Below are positions 14,282 to 23,987 of a stretch of 64,000 nucleotides of DNA, in pieces. This DNA is from Pseudomonas alcaligenes (GTDB lineage: Bacteria > Pseudomonadota > Gammaproteobacteria > Pseudomonadales > Pseudomonadaceae). The DNA is taken from NCBI RefSeq assembly GCF_041729615.1, contig NZ_CP154874.1, positions 1,307,001 to 1,371,000 on the forward strand, given 5' to 3'. Position 1 is the stretch's first letter; every line of letters begins with the position of its first letter. The position numbers were made by a program, and so were the translations under genes. Below the pieces are notes generated by a model. The model was given only the letters and a program-made list of their open reading frames with translations, had not been told where the DNA came from and did not search any database.

Positions 14282-14367
14282 TGTTTCCATCATGGCAACA
14301 CCGTTTCATTACCCGTCCCGCTATTTCCCGCCCTCGCTCGCTATATCCCGCAATTATCTCGCTTTCC
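14282..14367. repeat. Phased end repeats of prophage, likely transposase sites
   Basis: Five related heptamers recur at almost exact 20-base steps: TGTTTCC (14282), CGTTTCA (14302), TATTTCC (14322), TATATCC (14342), GCTTTCC (14361). The second also reads CGTTTCATT, which agrees with the YGTTTCAYT core of the Mu A binding consensus. Copies 3 and 4 share the longer CGCTATNTCCCGC. Arrays of phased sites at the element terminus are what a Mu-type transpososome needs. Assignment as binding sites is inference from periodicity, location and the Mu core. Confidence 0.6.
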
Positions 14368-14415
14368 TACTCTGATCTTTCTCACACCTGCACACGTTGA
14401 GAAGTGGCTCGGGCT

Positions 14416-14487
14416 GCTCATTTACCGTTCGTAAACTCCGCGCCCTCGCCCCTTCTCGCCTTGCCTGGCTCTAGCTCGCGAGATTCT
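14416..14487. repeat. Dispersed host intergenic repeat, copy A
   Basis: This 72-base stretch aligns without gaps to 31935-32006 (59 of 72 identical by hand), sharing GTAAACTCCGCGCC and GGCTCTAGCTCGC. It lies between the prophage end and the PfpI gene and so fixes the host side of the boundary at or before 14416. Function unknown; it could be an intergenic repeat with hairpin-forming potential. Confidence 0.7.
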
Positions 14488-14497
14488 CTTTTTTTAT

Positions 14498-15064
14498 TTA
14501 ACCCAACACTTTCAGGAACGCCGCCAGCCAGGCCGGATGCGCCGGCCAGGCCGGGGCGGTGACCAGGTTGCCGTCGACATGCACACCATCCATCGGCACC
14601 TCCACATACTCGCCACCGGCCAGGCGCACTTCCGGCGCGCAGGCCGGATAGGCGCTGCAGCCACGGCCCTTGAGCACGTCGGCGGCGGCCAGCAGCTGGG
14701 CACCGTGGCAGACCGCGGCGATCGGCTTGGCGGCCTTGGCGAAGGCCTGCACCAGGGCGATCACCTCGGCATTCAGGCGCAGGTATTCGGGGGCGCGGCC
14801 ACCGGGGATCAGCAAGCCGTCGTAGTCCTCGGCGCGCACCTTGGCGAAGTCGAAGTTCAGCGCGAAGTTGTGCCCCGGCTTCTCGCTGTAGGTCTGATCG
14901 CCCTCGAAGTCATGAATCGCGGTACGCACGGTCTGCCCGGCGCTCTTGCCCGGGCACACCGCATGCACGCTGTGGCCGACCATCTGCAGGGCCTGGAACG
15001 GCACCATGGTCTCGTAGTCTTCGGCGTAGTCGCCGACCAGCATCAGGATCTTCTTCGCCGCCAT
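14498..15064 (-). CDS. DJ-1/PfpI family protein
   Basis: 188 residues with the DJ-1/PfpI class I glutaminase-like fold: nucleophile elbow AVCHGAQ with C119 and H120, a conserved Glu in the AEDYET segment (E15) and [11 protein letters not shown] at 86-96. Members act as deglycases/glyoxalase-like or chaperone-like stress proteins or as intracellular peptidases; the precise activity cannot be told from sequence. The ATG at 15064 begins the Rossmann-like first strand (KKILMLVGD). It is the first host gene beside the prophage and is convergent with it. Confidence 0.85.
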   Translation of the reverse strand: MAAKKILMLVGDYAEDYETMVPFQALQMVGHSVHAVCPGKSAGQTVRTAIHDFEGDQTYSEKPGHNFALNFDFAKVRAEDYDGLLIPGGRAPEYLRLNAEVIALVQAFAKAAKPIAAVCHGAQLLAAADVLKGRGCSAYPACAPEVRLAGGEYVEVPMDGVHVDGNLVTAPAWPAHPAWLAAFLKVLG

Positions 15065-15157
15065 GGCAATGGCCTCCTCTGGGTGAATGTGGCGCCAGTC
15101 TGCGCCGCCTCGCCTCATTCAGGGTAACAGCTGGCTACTACAGCGCCCGCCAGAAAC

Positions 15158-15186
15158 GAAAAACCCCGCACTGGGCGGGGCTTTTC
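15158..15186. terminator. Terminator after thrC
   Basis: Stem CCCCGC (15164-15169) and GCGGGG (15175-15180) flanked by an A-run on the left and CTTTT on the right, so it can act in both directions. On the minus strand, a long T tract follows the stem, fitting the end of the hom-thrC operon. Confidence 0.75.
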
Positions 15187-15202
15187 TGCACAGCCGGGCC
15201 GC

Positions 15203-16612
15203 TTAGAGCGGCTTGCCGCGATTGCCGTGGGCGGCGACGAACTGCTGCACGGTCTTCAGGTCGTTGGCCAGCACGGTGCAACGCTCCTCGCGCTGGAACA
15301 GGTCGGCCAGGTGCGGCGGCAGCGCCGGCACCGCGTCGATGCCGGCCTTCTCCACCGCTTCCGGGAACTTCACCGGATGCGCGGTGCCCAGGGTCACCAT
15401 GGGGATGGCCAGGCTGCGCCGGCATTCGCGCGCGGCGCGCACTCCGATGGCGGTGTGCGGGTCGAGCAGCTCGCCGCACTCGGCATACACCTCGGCGATG
15501 GTCTCGCAGGTCTGCTCGTCATTCACCGCCAGCGAGTCGAACAGCTTGCGCGCCTCGGTCCAGCGATCCTGCTCGACGCTGAAGCCGCCGCCCTGCTTGA
15601 AGGTGTCCATCAGGCTGGCGATGGCGGCGCCATTGCGGCCGTGCAGGTCGAACAGCAGGCGCTCGAAGTTGGAGGACACCATGATGTCCATCGACGGCGA
15701 CAGGGTCGGGTGCAGGGTGTCCTTGACGTACTGGTTGCCGCTCATGAAGCGGTGCAGGATGTCGTTGCGATTGGTGGCGACGATCAACTGGCTGATCGGC
15801 AGGCCCATATTGCGAGCCAAATACCCCGCAAAAATGTCGCCGAAGTTGCCGGTCGGCACTGAGAAGGCCACCGAGCGCAGCGGACCGCCCAGCTGCAGGG
15901 CCGCGTGGAAGTAGTAGACGATCTGGGCCATGATCCGCGCCCAGTTGATCGAGTTGACCGCCACCAGGCGGGTGCCCTTGAGGAAGCCCTGGTCGGCGAA
16001 GCTGGCCTTGACCATCTCCTGGCAGTCATCGAAGTTGCCTTCGATGGCGATGTTATGGATGTTCTCGCCGAGGATGGTGGTCATCTGCCGGCGCTGCACC
16101 TCGGACACGCGGTTGTGCGGGTGCATGATGAAGATGTCAACGTGCTCGCAGGCCTTGCAGCCTTCGATGGCGGCCGATCCGGTATCACCGGAGGTGGCGC
16201 CCATGATCACCACGCGCTCGCCGCGCTTGCTCAGCACGTGATCGAGCAGGCGGCCGAGCAGCTGCAGGGCGAAATCCTTGAAGGCCAGGGTCGGGCCGTG
16301 GAACAGCTCCAGCACCCATTCGTTGCCGTTGAGCTGGCGCAGCGGCGCCACGGCGTTGTGGGCGAACACCCCGTAGGTCTCTTCGAGGATCTTCTTGAAG
16401 TCGGCGTCGGCGATGCTGCCGGCGACGAACGGGCGCATCACACGGAAAGCCAGCTCGTGGTACGGCAGGCCAGCCCAGGAGGCGATCTCCTCCTGGGTGA
16501 AGCGCGGCAGGTTTTCCGGCACATAGAGGCCGCCGTCGCTGGCCAGGCCGGCGAGCAGGACGTCTTCGAAGTTGAGGGCCGGGGCCTGGCCGCGGGTGCT
16601 GATATAACGCAT
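15203..16612 (-). CDS. thrC: Threonine synthase
   Basis: 469 residues, the length of proteobacterial threonine synthases of the long type. It converts O-phosphohomoserine to threonine with PLP. The PLP lysine is K112 in GPTLAFKDFAL, and the phosphate-binding GATSGDTGSAA loop is present around residue 140. It begins 12 bases after the hom stop and forms the hom-thrC operon, so two steps of the aspartate-to-threonine branch are co-expressed. Confidence 0.95.
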   Translation of the reverse strand: MRYISTRGQAPALNFEDVLLAGLASDGGLYVPENLPRFTQEEIASWAGLPYHELAFRVMRPFVAGSIADADFKKILEETYGVFAHNAVAPLRQLNGNEWVLELFHGPTLAFKDFALQLLGRLLDHVLSKRGERVVIMGATSGDTGSAAIEGCKACEHVDIFIMHPHNRVSEVQRRQMTTILGENIHNIAIEGNFDDCQEMVKASFADQGFLKGTRLVAVNSINWARIMAQIVYYFHAALQLGGPLRSVAFSVPTGNFGDIFAGYLARNMGLPISQLIVATNRNDILHRFMSGNQYVKDTLHPTLSPSMDIMVSSNFERLLFDLHGRNGAAIASLMDTFKQGGGFSVEQDRWTEARKLFDSLAVNDEQTCETIAEVYAECGELLDPHTAIGVRAARECRRSLAIPMVTLGTAHPVKFPEAVEKAGIDAVPALPPHLADLFQREERCTVLANDLKTVQQFVAAHGNRGKPL

Positions 16613-16624
16613 GACTCTTCTACC

Positions 16625-17929
16625 TCAGACCAGTTGCTCGACGCGGATGCGCACCACTTTGCCGACCACATCGGCCAGCCCTTCGAGGGCGGCGATGGCG
16701 TCGTCGATGCGGGCTTCCTTGACGCGGTGGGTGACCAGGATCATCGGCACCAGACCGTCGTGCTCTTCGGCCTCTTTCTGCATGATCGATTCGATGTTGA
16801 TGCCGCGCTCGGACAGGATGCTCGCCACCTGGGCCAGCACGCCCGGGTGGTCCTTGGCCTGGATGTGCAGGTAGTAGGCGCTCTCGCACTCGCCGATCGG
16901 CAGGATCGGGTGGTCGGACAGCGAATCCGGCTGGAAGGCCAGGTGCGGCACGCGGTTGGTCGGGTCGGCGGTCATCGCCCGCACCACGTCGACCAGGTCG
17001 GCGACCACGGAGGAAGCGGTCGGCTCCATGCCGGCACCGGCGCCATAGAACAGGGTGCTGCCGGCGGCATCGCCATTGACCATCACCGCGTTCATCACGC
17101 CGTTGACGTTGGCGATCAGGCGATCGGCCGGGATCAGGGTCGGATGCACGCGCAGCTCGATACCGGCCTCGGTGCGACGGGCCACGCCGAGATGCTTGAT
17201 GCGGTAGCCCAGGGCCTCGGCGTAGTTGACGTCGGCGCTGGTCAGCTGGCTGATGCCCTCGGTGTAGGCCTTGTCGAATTGCAGCGGGATACCGAAGGCG
17301 ATGGAGGCCAGGATGGTCAGCTTGTGCGCGGCGTCGATGCCCTCGACGTCGAAGGTCGGGTCGGCCTCGGCATAGCCCAGGGCCTGGGCTTCCTTGAGTA
17401 CATCGGCAAAGGCACGGCCTTTTTCGCGCATCTCGGTGAGGATGAAGTTGCCGGTGCCATTGATGATGCCGGCCAGCCAGTTGATGCGGTTGCCGGCCAG
17501 ACCCTCGCGGATCGCCTTGATCACCGGGATGCCGCCGGCCACGGCGGCTTCGAAGGCGACGATGACGCCCTTTTCGCGCGCCTTGGCGAAGATCTCGTTG
17601 CCATGCACGGCGATCAGCGCCTTGTTAGCAGTGACCACGTGCTTGCCGTTCTCGATGGCCTTGAGCACCAGCTCGTGGGCCAGGGTGTAGCCGCCGATCA
17701 GCTCGATGACCACGTCGATTTCCGGGTTGTTCGCCACGTCGAAGATGTCGGCGGTGATGGGGGTAGCGCCGGTTTCACACTTCGGGTTGGGGCGACGGGC
17801 GGCAATCTGCGCGACTTCGATTCCACGCCCGGCACGGCGGGCAATCTCCTCGGCGTTGCGTTTGAGTACGTTGAAGGTACCGCCACCGACGGTGCCCAGC
17901 CCACAGATGCCCACTTTCACCGGTTTCAC
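16625..17929 (-). CDS. hom: Homoserine dehydrogenase
   Basis: 434 residues from a GTG start (VKPVKVGICGLG) with a purine-rich GGGGA site upstream. It has an N-terminal NAD(P)-binding fold with GLGTVG at 10-15, the catalytic domain with NGTGNFILTEM and the AEADPTFDVEG motif, and a C-terminal ACT domain at about 350-425 (AKDHPGVLAQVASILSERGI) that gives threonine feedback control. It reduces aspartate semialdehyde to homoserine, the branch point for threonine and methionine. Confidence 0.95.
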   Translation of the reverse strand: MKPVKVGICGLGTVGGGTFNVLKRNAEEIARRAGRGIEVAQIAARRPNPKCETGATPITADIFDVANNPEIDVVIELIGGYTLAHELVLKAIENGKHVVTANKALIAVHGNEIFAKAREKGVIVAFEAAVAGGIPVIKAIREGLAGNRINWLAGIINGTGNFILTEMREKGRAFADVLKEAQALGYAEADPTFDVEGIDAAHKLTILASIAFGIPLQFDKAYTEGISQLTSADVNYAEALGYRIKHLGVARRTEAGIELRVHPTLIPADRLIANVNGVMNAVMVNGDAAGSTLFYGAGAGMEPTASSVVADLVDVVRAMTADPTNRVPHLAFQPDSLSDHPILPIGECESAYYLHIQAKDHPGVLAQVASILSERGINIESIMQKEAEEHDGLVPMILVTHRVKEARIDDAIAALEGLADVVGKVVRIRVEQLV

Positions 17930-17958
17930 GTTGTTTTCCCCATCTGCACTGCACGAAA

Positions 17959-17980
17959 CGGCCGGGGCATGCCCCGGCCG
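17959..17980. terminator. Perfect GC palindrome between dsbC and hom
   Basis: The 22 bases form a perfect palindrome with half-site CGGCCGGGGC. On the minus strand the stem is followed by TTTCG, a weak T tract. It probably terminates or attenuates transcription from dsbC before hom. Confidence 0.5.
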
Positions 17981-18041
17981 CACAAAAGAGCCGCACTTTA
18001 CGAAGCGCCAGCCCTCCAGGTCAATCGGCGCGACGGCCGGA

Positions 18042-18770
18042 TCACTTGGCCTTGAGGGCGATCTCGGCCAGTTGCGGCGCCGGCTGGTAGCCCGGAATCA
18101 GCTCGCCGTTGCCAAGCACGATGGCCGGGGTGCCATTGACACCGATCATCTGGCCCAGCTCGTACTGTTTGGTCACCGGATTGGCGCAGCTGGCCGCCGG
18201 CAGTTCCTGGCGGGCCTTGGCCTTGTTCATGGCGTCCTGGCGATCCTTGGCGCACCAGACGCTGACCAGGGTGTTGTAGCCATGGCTGCCGACGCCCTGG
18301 CGCGGGAAGGCCACGTAGCGCACCTCGATACCCCGACGATTGAGCTCGGGCACTTCGCTGTGCAGCTTCTGGCAGTAGCCGCAGTCGGTGTCGGTGAACA
18401 CCGTGATATGTGCCTTGGCCGGTTCCTTGGGCGAGAACACCACCATCTCGCTGGCGGGAATGGAGTTGATGGCCTTGGCCACACCCTTGCTTTCGGATTG
18501 ACGGGTCAGGTTGACGGCTTCGGCGCCCTCGACCTGGTAGAGGTTGCCCTGCAGTACGAACTGGCCATCGGCGCTGGTGTAAAGCAGGCGGCCGCCCTTC
18601 AGGTGCACCTGATACAGGCCGCTCATCGGGCTCTCGGCGATGGCCTCGATGGGCATGTCGGGCTGCAGCTTGGTCAGGCTGGCGCGAATGGCCTGGTCGG
18701 GATCGGCGGCCAGGGCGACGGCAGCCGAGAGACTGAGAACGGTACCGCTCAGAACACGAAAAACGGACAT
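18042..18770 (-). CDS. dsbC: Periplasmic disulfide isomerase DsbC
   Basis: 242 residues: a signal peptide (1-22, ending ALAA), an N-terminal dimerisation domain, and a thioredoxin-fold domain with the redox centre CGYC at 130-133 and the cis-Pro loop in VNGTPAI. A second Cys pair (CAK... and SCANP) is present as in other DsbC proteins. It repairs wrong disulfides in the periplasm and is kept reduced by DsbD. It lies between xerD and hom, the same neighbours as in P. aeruginosa. Confidence 0.95.
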   Translation of the reverse strand: MSVFRVLSGTVLSLSAAVALAADPDQAIRASLTKLQPDMPIEAIAESPMSGLYQVHLKGGRLLYTSADGQFVLQGNLYQVEGAEAVNLTRQSESKGVAKAINSIPASEMVVFSPKEPAKAHITVFTDTDCGYCQKLHSEVPELNRRGIEVRYVAFPRQGVGSHGYNTLVSVWCAKDRQDAMNKAKARQELPAASCANPVTKQYELGQMIGVNGTPAIVLGNGELIPGYQPAPQLAEIALKAK

Positions 18771-18875
18771 GAGGCACTCCTATGAACAGTGGCCCAAGCC
18801 TACCACAGCGGGTCCGCGCCGCCGACCGCAGACGCCGGGTGGGCGCCACGGGCGGACAGGCTGCAGACGTAACGG

Positions 18876-19772
18876 TTAGCCGCGGGGGTGGTGGCGCGCA
18901 TGCAGCTCCTGCAGGCGGGCGCGCGCGATATGGGTGTAGATCTGCGTGGTGGACAGGTCGCTATGGCCCAGCAGCATCTGCACCACGCGCAGATCAGCGC
19001 CGTGGTTGAGCAGGTGGGTGGCGAAGGCGTGGCGCAGGGTATGCGGCGACAGCGGCTTGGCGATGCCGGCCACCCGAGCCTGGTGCTTGATGCGATGCCA
19101 GAAGGTCTGCCGGGTCATCTGCTCGCCGCGCAGACTGGGAAACAGCACGTCGCTGGGCTTGCCGTCGAGCAGAAAGGGCCGCGCCTCGCGCAGGTAGCGC
19201 TCGACCCAGGCGATGGCCTCCTCGCCCAGCGGCACCAGGCGCTCCTTGCTGCCCTTGCCGAACACCCGCAGCACGCCCTGGCGCAGGTTGACCTGCTCCA
19301 AGGTCAGCGACACCAGCTCGGTCACCCGCAGGCCGCAGGCGTAGAGCACCTCAAGCATGGCGCGGTCGCGCAGGCCGATCCGATCGTCCAGCTCCGGCGC
19401 GGCCAGCAGCGCCTCCACGTCCGCCTCGGACAGCGACTTGGGCAGCGGCCGGCCGATCTGCGGCAACTCGACCTGCAGGGTCGGGTCCTCGACGATCAGT
19501 CCGTCGCGCAGCAGGTGCCGATAGAAACCACGCAACCCGGACAGCAGGCGCGCGGTGGAGCGGGCCTGGTAGCCCTGCTCGAGGCGCCAGGCCAGGTGAT
19601 CGAGAATGGCCTCGCGCCCGGCGCTGGCAAGCTCGATGCCGCGTTCCCGCAACCAGGCATGGAAATGCCCGAGGTCGCTACGATAGGCCGCCCGCGTATG
19701 CGGCGAGAGCCCCTTCTCCAGCCACAGGGCATCGAGGAAACGGTCGATCAGCGGGTGATCCAGCACGGGCAT
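18876..19772 (-). CDS. xerD: Tyrosine recombinase XerD
   Basis: 298 residues. The N-terminal SAM-like core-binding domain covers 1-90 and the catalytic domain 110-298. The active-site set is visible: R149 (ACGLRVTEL), K173 in the beta-hairpin, H244 and R247 (SPHTLRHAF), H270 (LLGHSDLSTTQ) and nucleophile Y279. XerD with XerC resolves chromosome dimers at dif with FtsK. The ATG at 19772 is chosen because it gives the standard MPVLDHPLIDRFLDAL start; upstream codons look non-coding. Confidence 0.93.
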   Translation of the reverse strand: MPVLDHPLIDRFLDALWLEKGLSPHTRAAYRSDLGHFHAWLRERGIELASAGREAILDHLAWRLEQGYQARSTARLLSGLRGFYRHLLRDGLIVEDPTLQVELPQIGRPLPKSLSEADVEALLAAPELDDRIGLRDRAMLEVLYACGLRVTELVSLTLEQVNLRQGVLRVFGKGSKERLVPLGEEAIAWVERYLREARPFLLDGKPSDVLFPSLRGEQMTRQTFWHRIKHQARVAGIAKPLSPHTLRHAFATHLLNHGADLRVVQMLLGHSDLSTTQIYTHIARARLQELHARHHPRG

Positions 19773-19842
19773 GGGCGTTCTCGCAAAAAAGGCGACCCAG
19801 TTTTCCACAAGCGGGCCCGCCCCGGAAGCGCCACCGCGGAGC

Positions 19843-20253
19843 TCAGGCGAAGCCCGGCAACACCGCCACCGGCTTCTTGTCCTCGCCGATGGCGACGAAG
19901 CTGAACACCCCGCTGATGGCCTTCTCGCGACCACCGCAGTACATCCCCTCGACATACACCTCCACCTCGACCTTGAGGCTGGTGTTGCCGACCCTGATCA
20001 CCCGGCCGACCAGCTCGACGATGGAGCCGGCGGGGATCGCATGCTTGAAGTCGATGCGATCGCTGGACACGGTCACCAGCGGCAGGCGGCAGAAGCGCGT
20101 GGCGGCGATGAAGGACACTTCGTCCATCCAGGCCAGCGCAGTGCCGCCGAACAGGGTGTTGTGGTGGTTGGTCGAGGGCGGGAAAACCGCCTTGGTCACA
20201 CGGGTTTCCGACAGCTCGATACGGCGCTGGATTTCTTGCTCTCTCGGGGTCAT
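19843..20253 (-). CDS. Acyl-CoA thioesterase (hotdog fold)
   Basis: 136 residues with the YciA/BFIT-like hotdog signature: FPPSTNHHNTLFGGTALAWM near residue 30 followed by DEVSFIAATRFCR, and a long strand ending VEVEVYVEGMYC. It hydrolyses acyl-CoA, probably of medium or short chain. The likely start is the ATG at 20253, giving MTPREQEIQRRIELSET; an ATG at 20310 would add 19 residues. It has its own transcription unit between xerD and the ribosomal operon terminator. Confidence 0.85.
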   Translation of the reverse strand: MTPREQEIQRRIELSETRVTKAVFPPSTNHHNTLFGGTALAWMDEVSFIAATRFCRLPLVTVSSDRIDFKHAIPAGSIVELVGRVIRVGNTSLKVEVEVYVEGMYCGGREKAISGVFSFVAIGEDKKPVAVLPGFA

Positions 20254-20354
20254 GCCACTACTGCTCTGCTGAAAATGTGGCTGCCTGTGCTGCGCTGTTG
20301 TACTTGTCATGGCTCGGCAGGACTGCGGACCCACCGGTCGACGGGCCCAGAAAC

Positions 20355-20383
20355 GAAAAAAGCAGCCCGGAGGCTGCTTTTTT
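20355..20383. terminator. Terminator of rpsP-rimM-trmD-rplS operon
   Basis: AAAAAAGCAGCC, a short loop and GGCTGCTTTTTT form a near-ideal bidirectional rho-independent terminator just after the rplS stop. Confidence 0.9.
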
Positions 20384-20403
20384 CAAGTCGGAAGACCGTC
20401 CGA

Positions 20404-20754
20404 TCAGGACAGTTTTTCCTTGATGCGCGCTGCCTTGCCGGACAGGTCGCGGAGGTAGTACAGCTTGGCCTTGCGCACGTCGCCGCGGCGCTTGACGCTG
20501 ACGCTGTCGATCAGCGGGGAGTAGGTCTGGAAGGTACGCTCCACGCCCACGCCGTTGGAGATCTTGCGCACGGTGAAGGCGCTGTTCAGGCCACGGTTGC
20601 GCTTGCCGATCACCACGCCTTCGAAGGCCTGCAGACGGGAACGGTCGCCTTCCTTCACCTTCACCTGAACAATGATGGTGTCACCCGGGGCGAAAGCCGG
20701 GATTTCTTTGTTCATCTGCTCGGCTTCGAGCATCTGGATAATCTTGTTGGTCAT
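20404..20754 (-). CDS. rplS: 50S ribosomal protein L19
   Basis: 116 residues with the L19 signature: [20 protein letters not shown], the [15 protein letters not shown] loop and [15 protein letters not shown]. It sits at the interface with the small subunit. Last gene of the rpsP operon, 39 bases after trmD. Confidence 0.97.
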   Translation of the reverse strand: MTNKIIQMLEAEQMNKEIPAFAPGDTIIVQVKVKEGDRSRLQAFEGVVIGKRNRGLNSAFTVRKISNGVGVERTFQTYSPLIDSVSVKRRGDVRKAKLYYLRDLSGKAARIKEKLS

Positions 20755-20793
20755 GCTGTGCTCCTAAGACAGACGCGGTCTGCCATCGATACC

Positions 20794-21537
20794 TTAACTA
20801 TCGTCCCGCTGGCGGATGTATTCCTCCAGCAGCTTCTTCTCTTCTCCAGAAAGCGAGCGGCTATCCAGAAGATCGGCTCGACGTTCCCAGGTCCGCCCGA
20901 GGGCTTGCTGCAGACGCCAGCGCCGGATGTGTTCGTGGTTGCCGCTGAGCAGCACGTCCGGAACACGCTTGCCTTCGTACACCTCGGGCCGGGTGTAGTG
21001 CGGGCAATCGAGGAGGCCGTCGCTGAACGAGTCCTCCTCGGCGGAATCTGCATGCCCGAGCGCACCCGGGAGCAGCCGCGTAACAGCATCGATCAGCACC
21101 ATCGCCGGAAGCTCACCGCCGGAGAGGACGTAATCGCCGATCGACCATTCCTCATCGACGTGCGTCTCGATGAAACGCTCGTCGATGCCTTCGTAGCGGC
21201 CGGCGATGAGAATCAGCGCCTGCTCGCTAGCCAGTTCACGCACGCCCTGCTGGTTCAGCTGGCGGCCTTGCGGCGACAGGTAGATGACCTTCGCCGCTCC
21301 ACCGGCATCCACCTTGGCCGCGGCCAGGGCTTTCTCCAGGGGCTCGATCTTCATCACCATCCCCGGACCGCCGCCGAAGGGGCGGTCGTCCACCGTCTGG
21401 TGACGGTCGTCGGTGTAGTCACGCAGCTGCCGGCAGTTCAACTGCAGCAGCCCCTGCTTCACCGCACGACTGGTAATGCCGTACTGACTGATGGCGGCGA
21501 ACATCTCCGGGAAGATGCTGATGACTTCAACGCGCAT
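20794..21537 (-). CDS. trmD: tRNA (guanine37-N1)-methyltransferase
   Basis: 247 residues, SPOUT class with the deep trefoil knot: [15 protein letters not shown] (109-123) and [16 protein letters not shown] (131-146) form the SAM-binding knot, and [13 protein letters not shown] lies at 50-62. It methylates G37 of tRNAs reading CNN codons and prevents +1 frameshifting. The ATG at 21537 gives the standard [13 protein letters not shown] start and lies ten bases after rimM. Confidence 0.96.
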   Translation of the reverse strand: MRVEVISIFPEMFAAISQYGITSRAVKQGLLQLNCRQLRDYTDDRHQTVDDRPFGGGPGMVMKIEPLEKALAAAKVDAGGAAKVIYLSPQGRQLNQQGVRELASEQALILIAGRYEGIDERFIETHVDEEWSIGDYVLSGGELPAMVLIDAVTRLLPGALGHADSAEEDSFSDGLLDCPHYTRPEVYEGKRVPDVLLSGNHEHIRRWRLQQALGRTWERRADLLDSRSLSGEEKKLLEEYIRQRDDS

Positions 21538-21547
21538 GGGCCGAGGC

Positions 21548-22081
21548 TCAGAAATCCGCGTCCCAGTCCACCCGCATCTCGCCGGCGGCCAGGTCGACCT
21601 GCTGTACGCACTGCTCGGTATAGGGGAGCAGACGCTCGCGGTCATCCAGGCTGCCCGCGCAGGGCTTGACCACCATCACATCATTGGCGCCGGTTTCCAG
21701 CAGATGGTCGATGCGCCCGAGCAGTTGCCCTTGCAGGTCGATCACCTTCAGTCCTTCCAGCTGATGCCAGTAGAACTCGCCGTCCTCGAGGTCGGGCAGC
21801 TGCTCGCGGGGCACACAAATGTCGAAACCCGCGTAGGTGCGTGCCACCTCGCGGTCATCGAGCCCCTTGAGCTTGGCTACCAGCACCCGGCCTTGCAGGC
21901 GGCCGCTGACCAGCTCCACCTGCTTGACTTCGCCATCGCGCTTGAGCGTCCAGTGCCGATAGTCGAGCAGGTTGTCAATCGGGTCGGTGAAGGAATAGAT
22001 CTTCACTTCCCCACGCACGCCGTGCACCGAAGTGATCTTGCCGAGAACGACCAGGTCCTCGGCGGTCGGCGTTGCGTTCAT
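21548..22081 (-). CDS. rimM: 16S rRNA processing protein RimM
   Basis: 177 residues with the two RimM beta-barrels: an N-terminal [20 protein letters not shown] region and a C-terminal PRC-barrel ([20 protein letters not shown]). It assists 30S maturation through S19 binding. Five bases separate it from rpsP. Confidence 0.96.
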   Translation of the reverse strand: MNATPTAEDLVVLGKITSVHGVRGEVKIYSFTDPIDNLLDYRHWTLKRDGEVKQVELVSGRLQGRVLVAKLKGLDDREVARTYAGFDICVPREQLPDLEDGEFYWHQLEGLKVIDLQGQLLGRIDHLLETGANDVMVVKPCAGSLDDRERLLPYTEQCVQQVDLAAGEMRVDWDADF

Positions 22082-22086
22082 ATCGC

Positions 22087-22338
22087 TTAGGCTGCGGCCT
22101 TAGCAGCTTCCTTCAGCAGCTGAGCAACGCGCTCAGACGGCTGGGCGCCCTGGCTCAGCCAGTAGGCAGCGCGCTCCTGGTCGACGGACAGCTTCACTTC
22201 GGCACCGGTAGCGACCGGATTGAAGAAGCCGATACGCTCGACGAAGCGACCATCGCGCGCATTGCGGCTGTTGGTCACGGTCAGGTGGTAGAAGGGGCGC
22301 TTCTTGGAGCCGCCACGAGCAAGACGGATGGTTACCAT
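22087..22338 (-). CDS. rpsP: 30S ribosomal protein S16
   Basis: 83 residues, opening [19 protein letters not shown], the hallmark of S16, with [14 protein letters not shown] following. First gene of the rpsP-rimM-trmD-rplS operon, behind the promoter at 22411-22438. Confidence 0.97.
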   Translation of the reverse strand: MVTIRLARGGSKKRPFYHLTVTNSRNARDGRFVERIGFFNPVATGAEVKLSVDQERAAYWLSQGAQPSERVAQLLKEAAKAAA

Positions 22339-22410
22339 TGAACTTCGTTCCTGTAATCGGTGCTAACTTGAGGCACACACTTTGAGGGGCCAAGGCCCGA
22401 AAGGCCGCAT

Positions 22411-22438
22411 ATTCTAAGGATTATCCGGCCGTTTGCAA
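22411..22438 (-). promoter_or_regulatory. Sigma70 promoter of rpsP operon
   Basis: On the minus strand, -35 TTGCAA (22438-22433), a 16-base spacer and -10 TAGAAT (22416-22411), which is five of six to consensus. A leader of about 65 bases precedes rpsP. Confidence 0.75.
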
Positions 22439-22471
22439 ATCTCTTTTTCCGCCACCCATCGGCGGCGGACA

Positions 22472-23845
<1,374 letters not shown>

Positions 23846-23987
23846 GCGCGATCCTTTGAACGGGGGCTTGCAGCAGGCCGCGGAGTATAACCAAGAGCAG
23901 GTGCCGCCGACACCGCCGGCGGTCTTTCGTGGAACGCTTCTTGTGTGCCACACTCACGGCCTTTCGGGCCCTGCGTTACAAGGATTT

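Larger units (their letters stand above)
1..14397. mobile_element. Mu-like (B3-type) transposable prophage, one end only
   Basis: The block holds a DDE transposase, MuB-like ATPase, GemA-like and Mor-like proteins, a repressor with divergent early genes, and holin/transglycosylase lysis genes, which together define a transposable phage. The left part lies outside the window, so structural genes are not seen. Mor is outermost and the early genes point toward the prophage end, whereas in Mu the repressor end is terminal; phage B3 of P. aeruginosa is known for such an inverted immunity/early region. The exact right boundary is inferred: it must lie between the Mor stop (14269) and a host repeat starting at 14416. 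A CA dinucleotide near 14394-14397 is a plausible terminus. The target duplication cannot be checked without the other end. Confidence 0.9.

Noticed and set aside
1..14397. Defence system or CRISPR array inside the prophage
   Set aside because: No spaced direct repeats of array type and no nuclease, methylase or toxin-antitoxin pair that I could recognise in the visible part.
15905..18055. Long open frame of over 700 codons opposite thrC/hom
   Set aside because: It is the antisense of two certain genes and is His/Asp/Gly/Val-rich, the usual shadow pattern in high-GC DNA.
22439..22471. Terminator between ffh stop and rpsP promoter
   Set aside because: The CCGCC/GGCGG stem after ffh is followed by A, not T, on the ffh strand, so it does not fit a rho-independent terminator.
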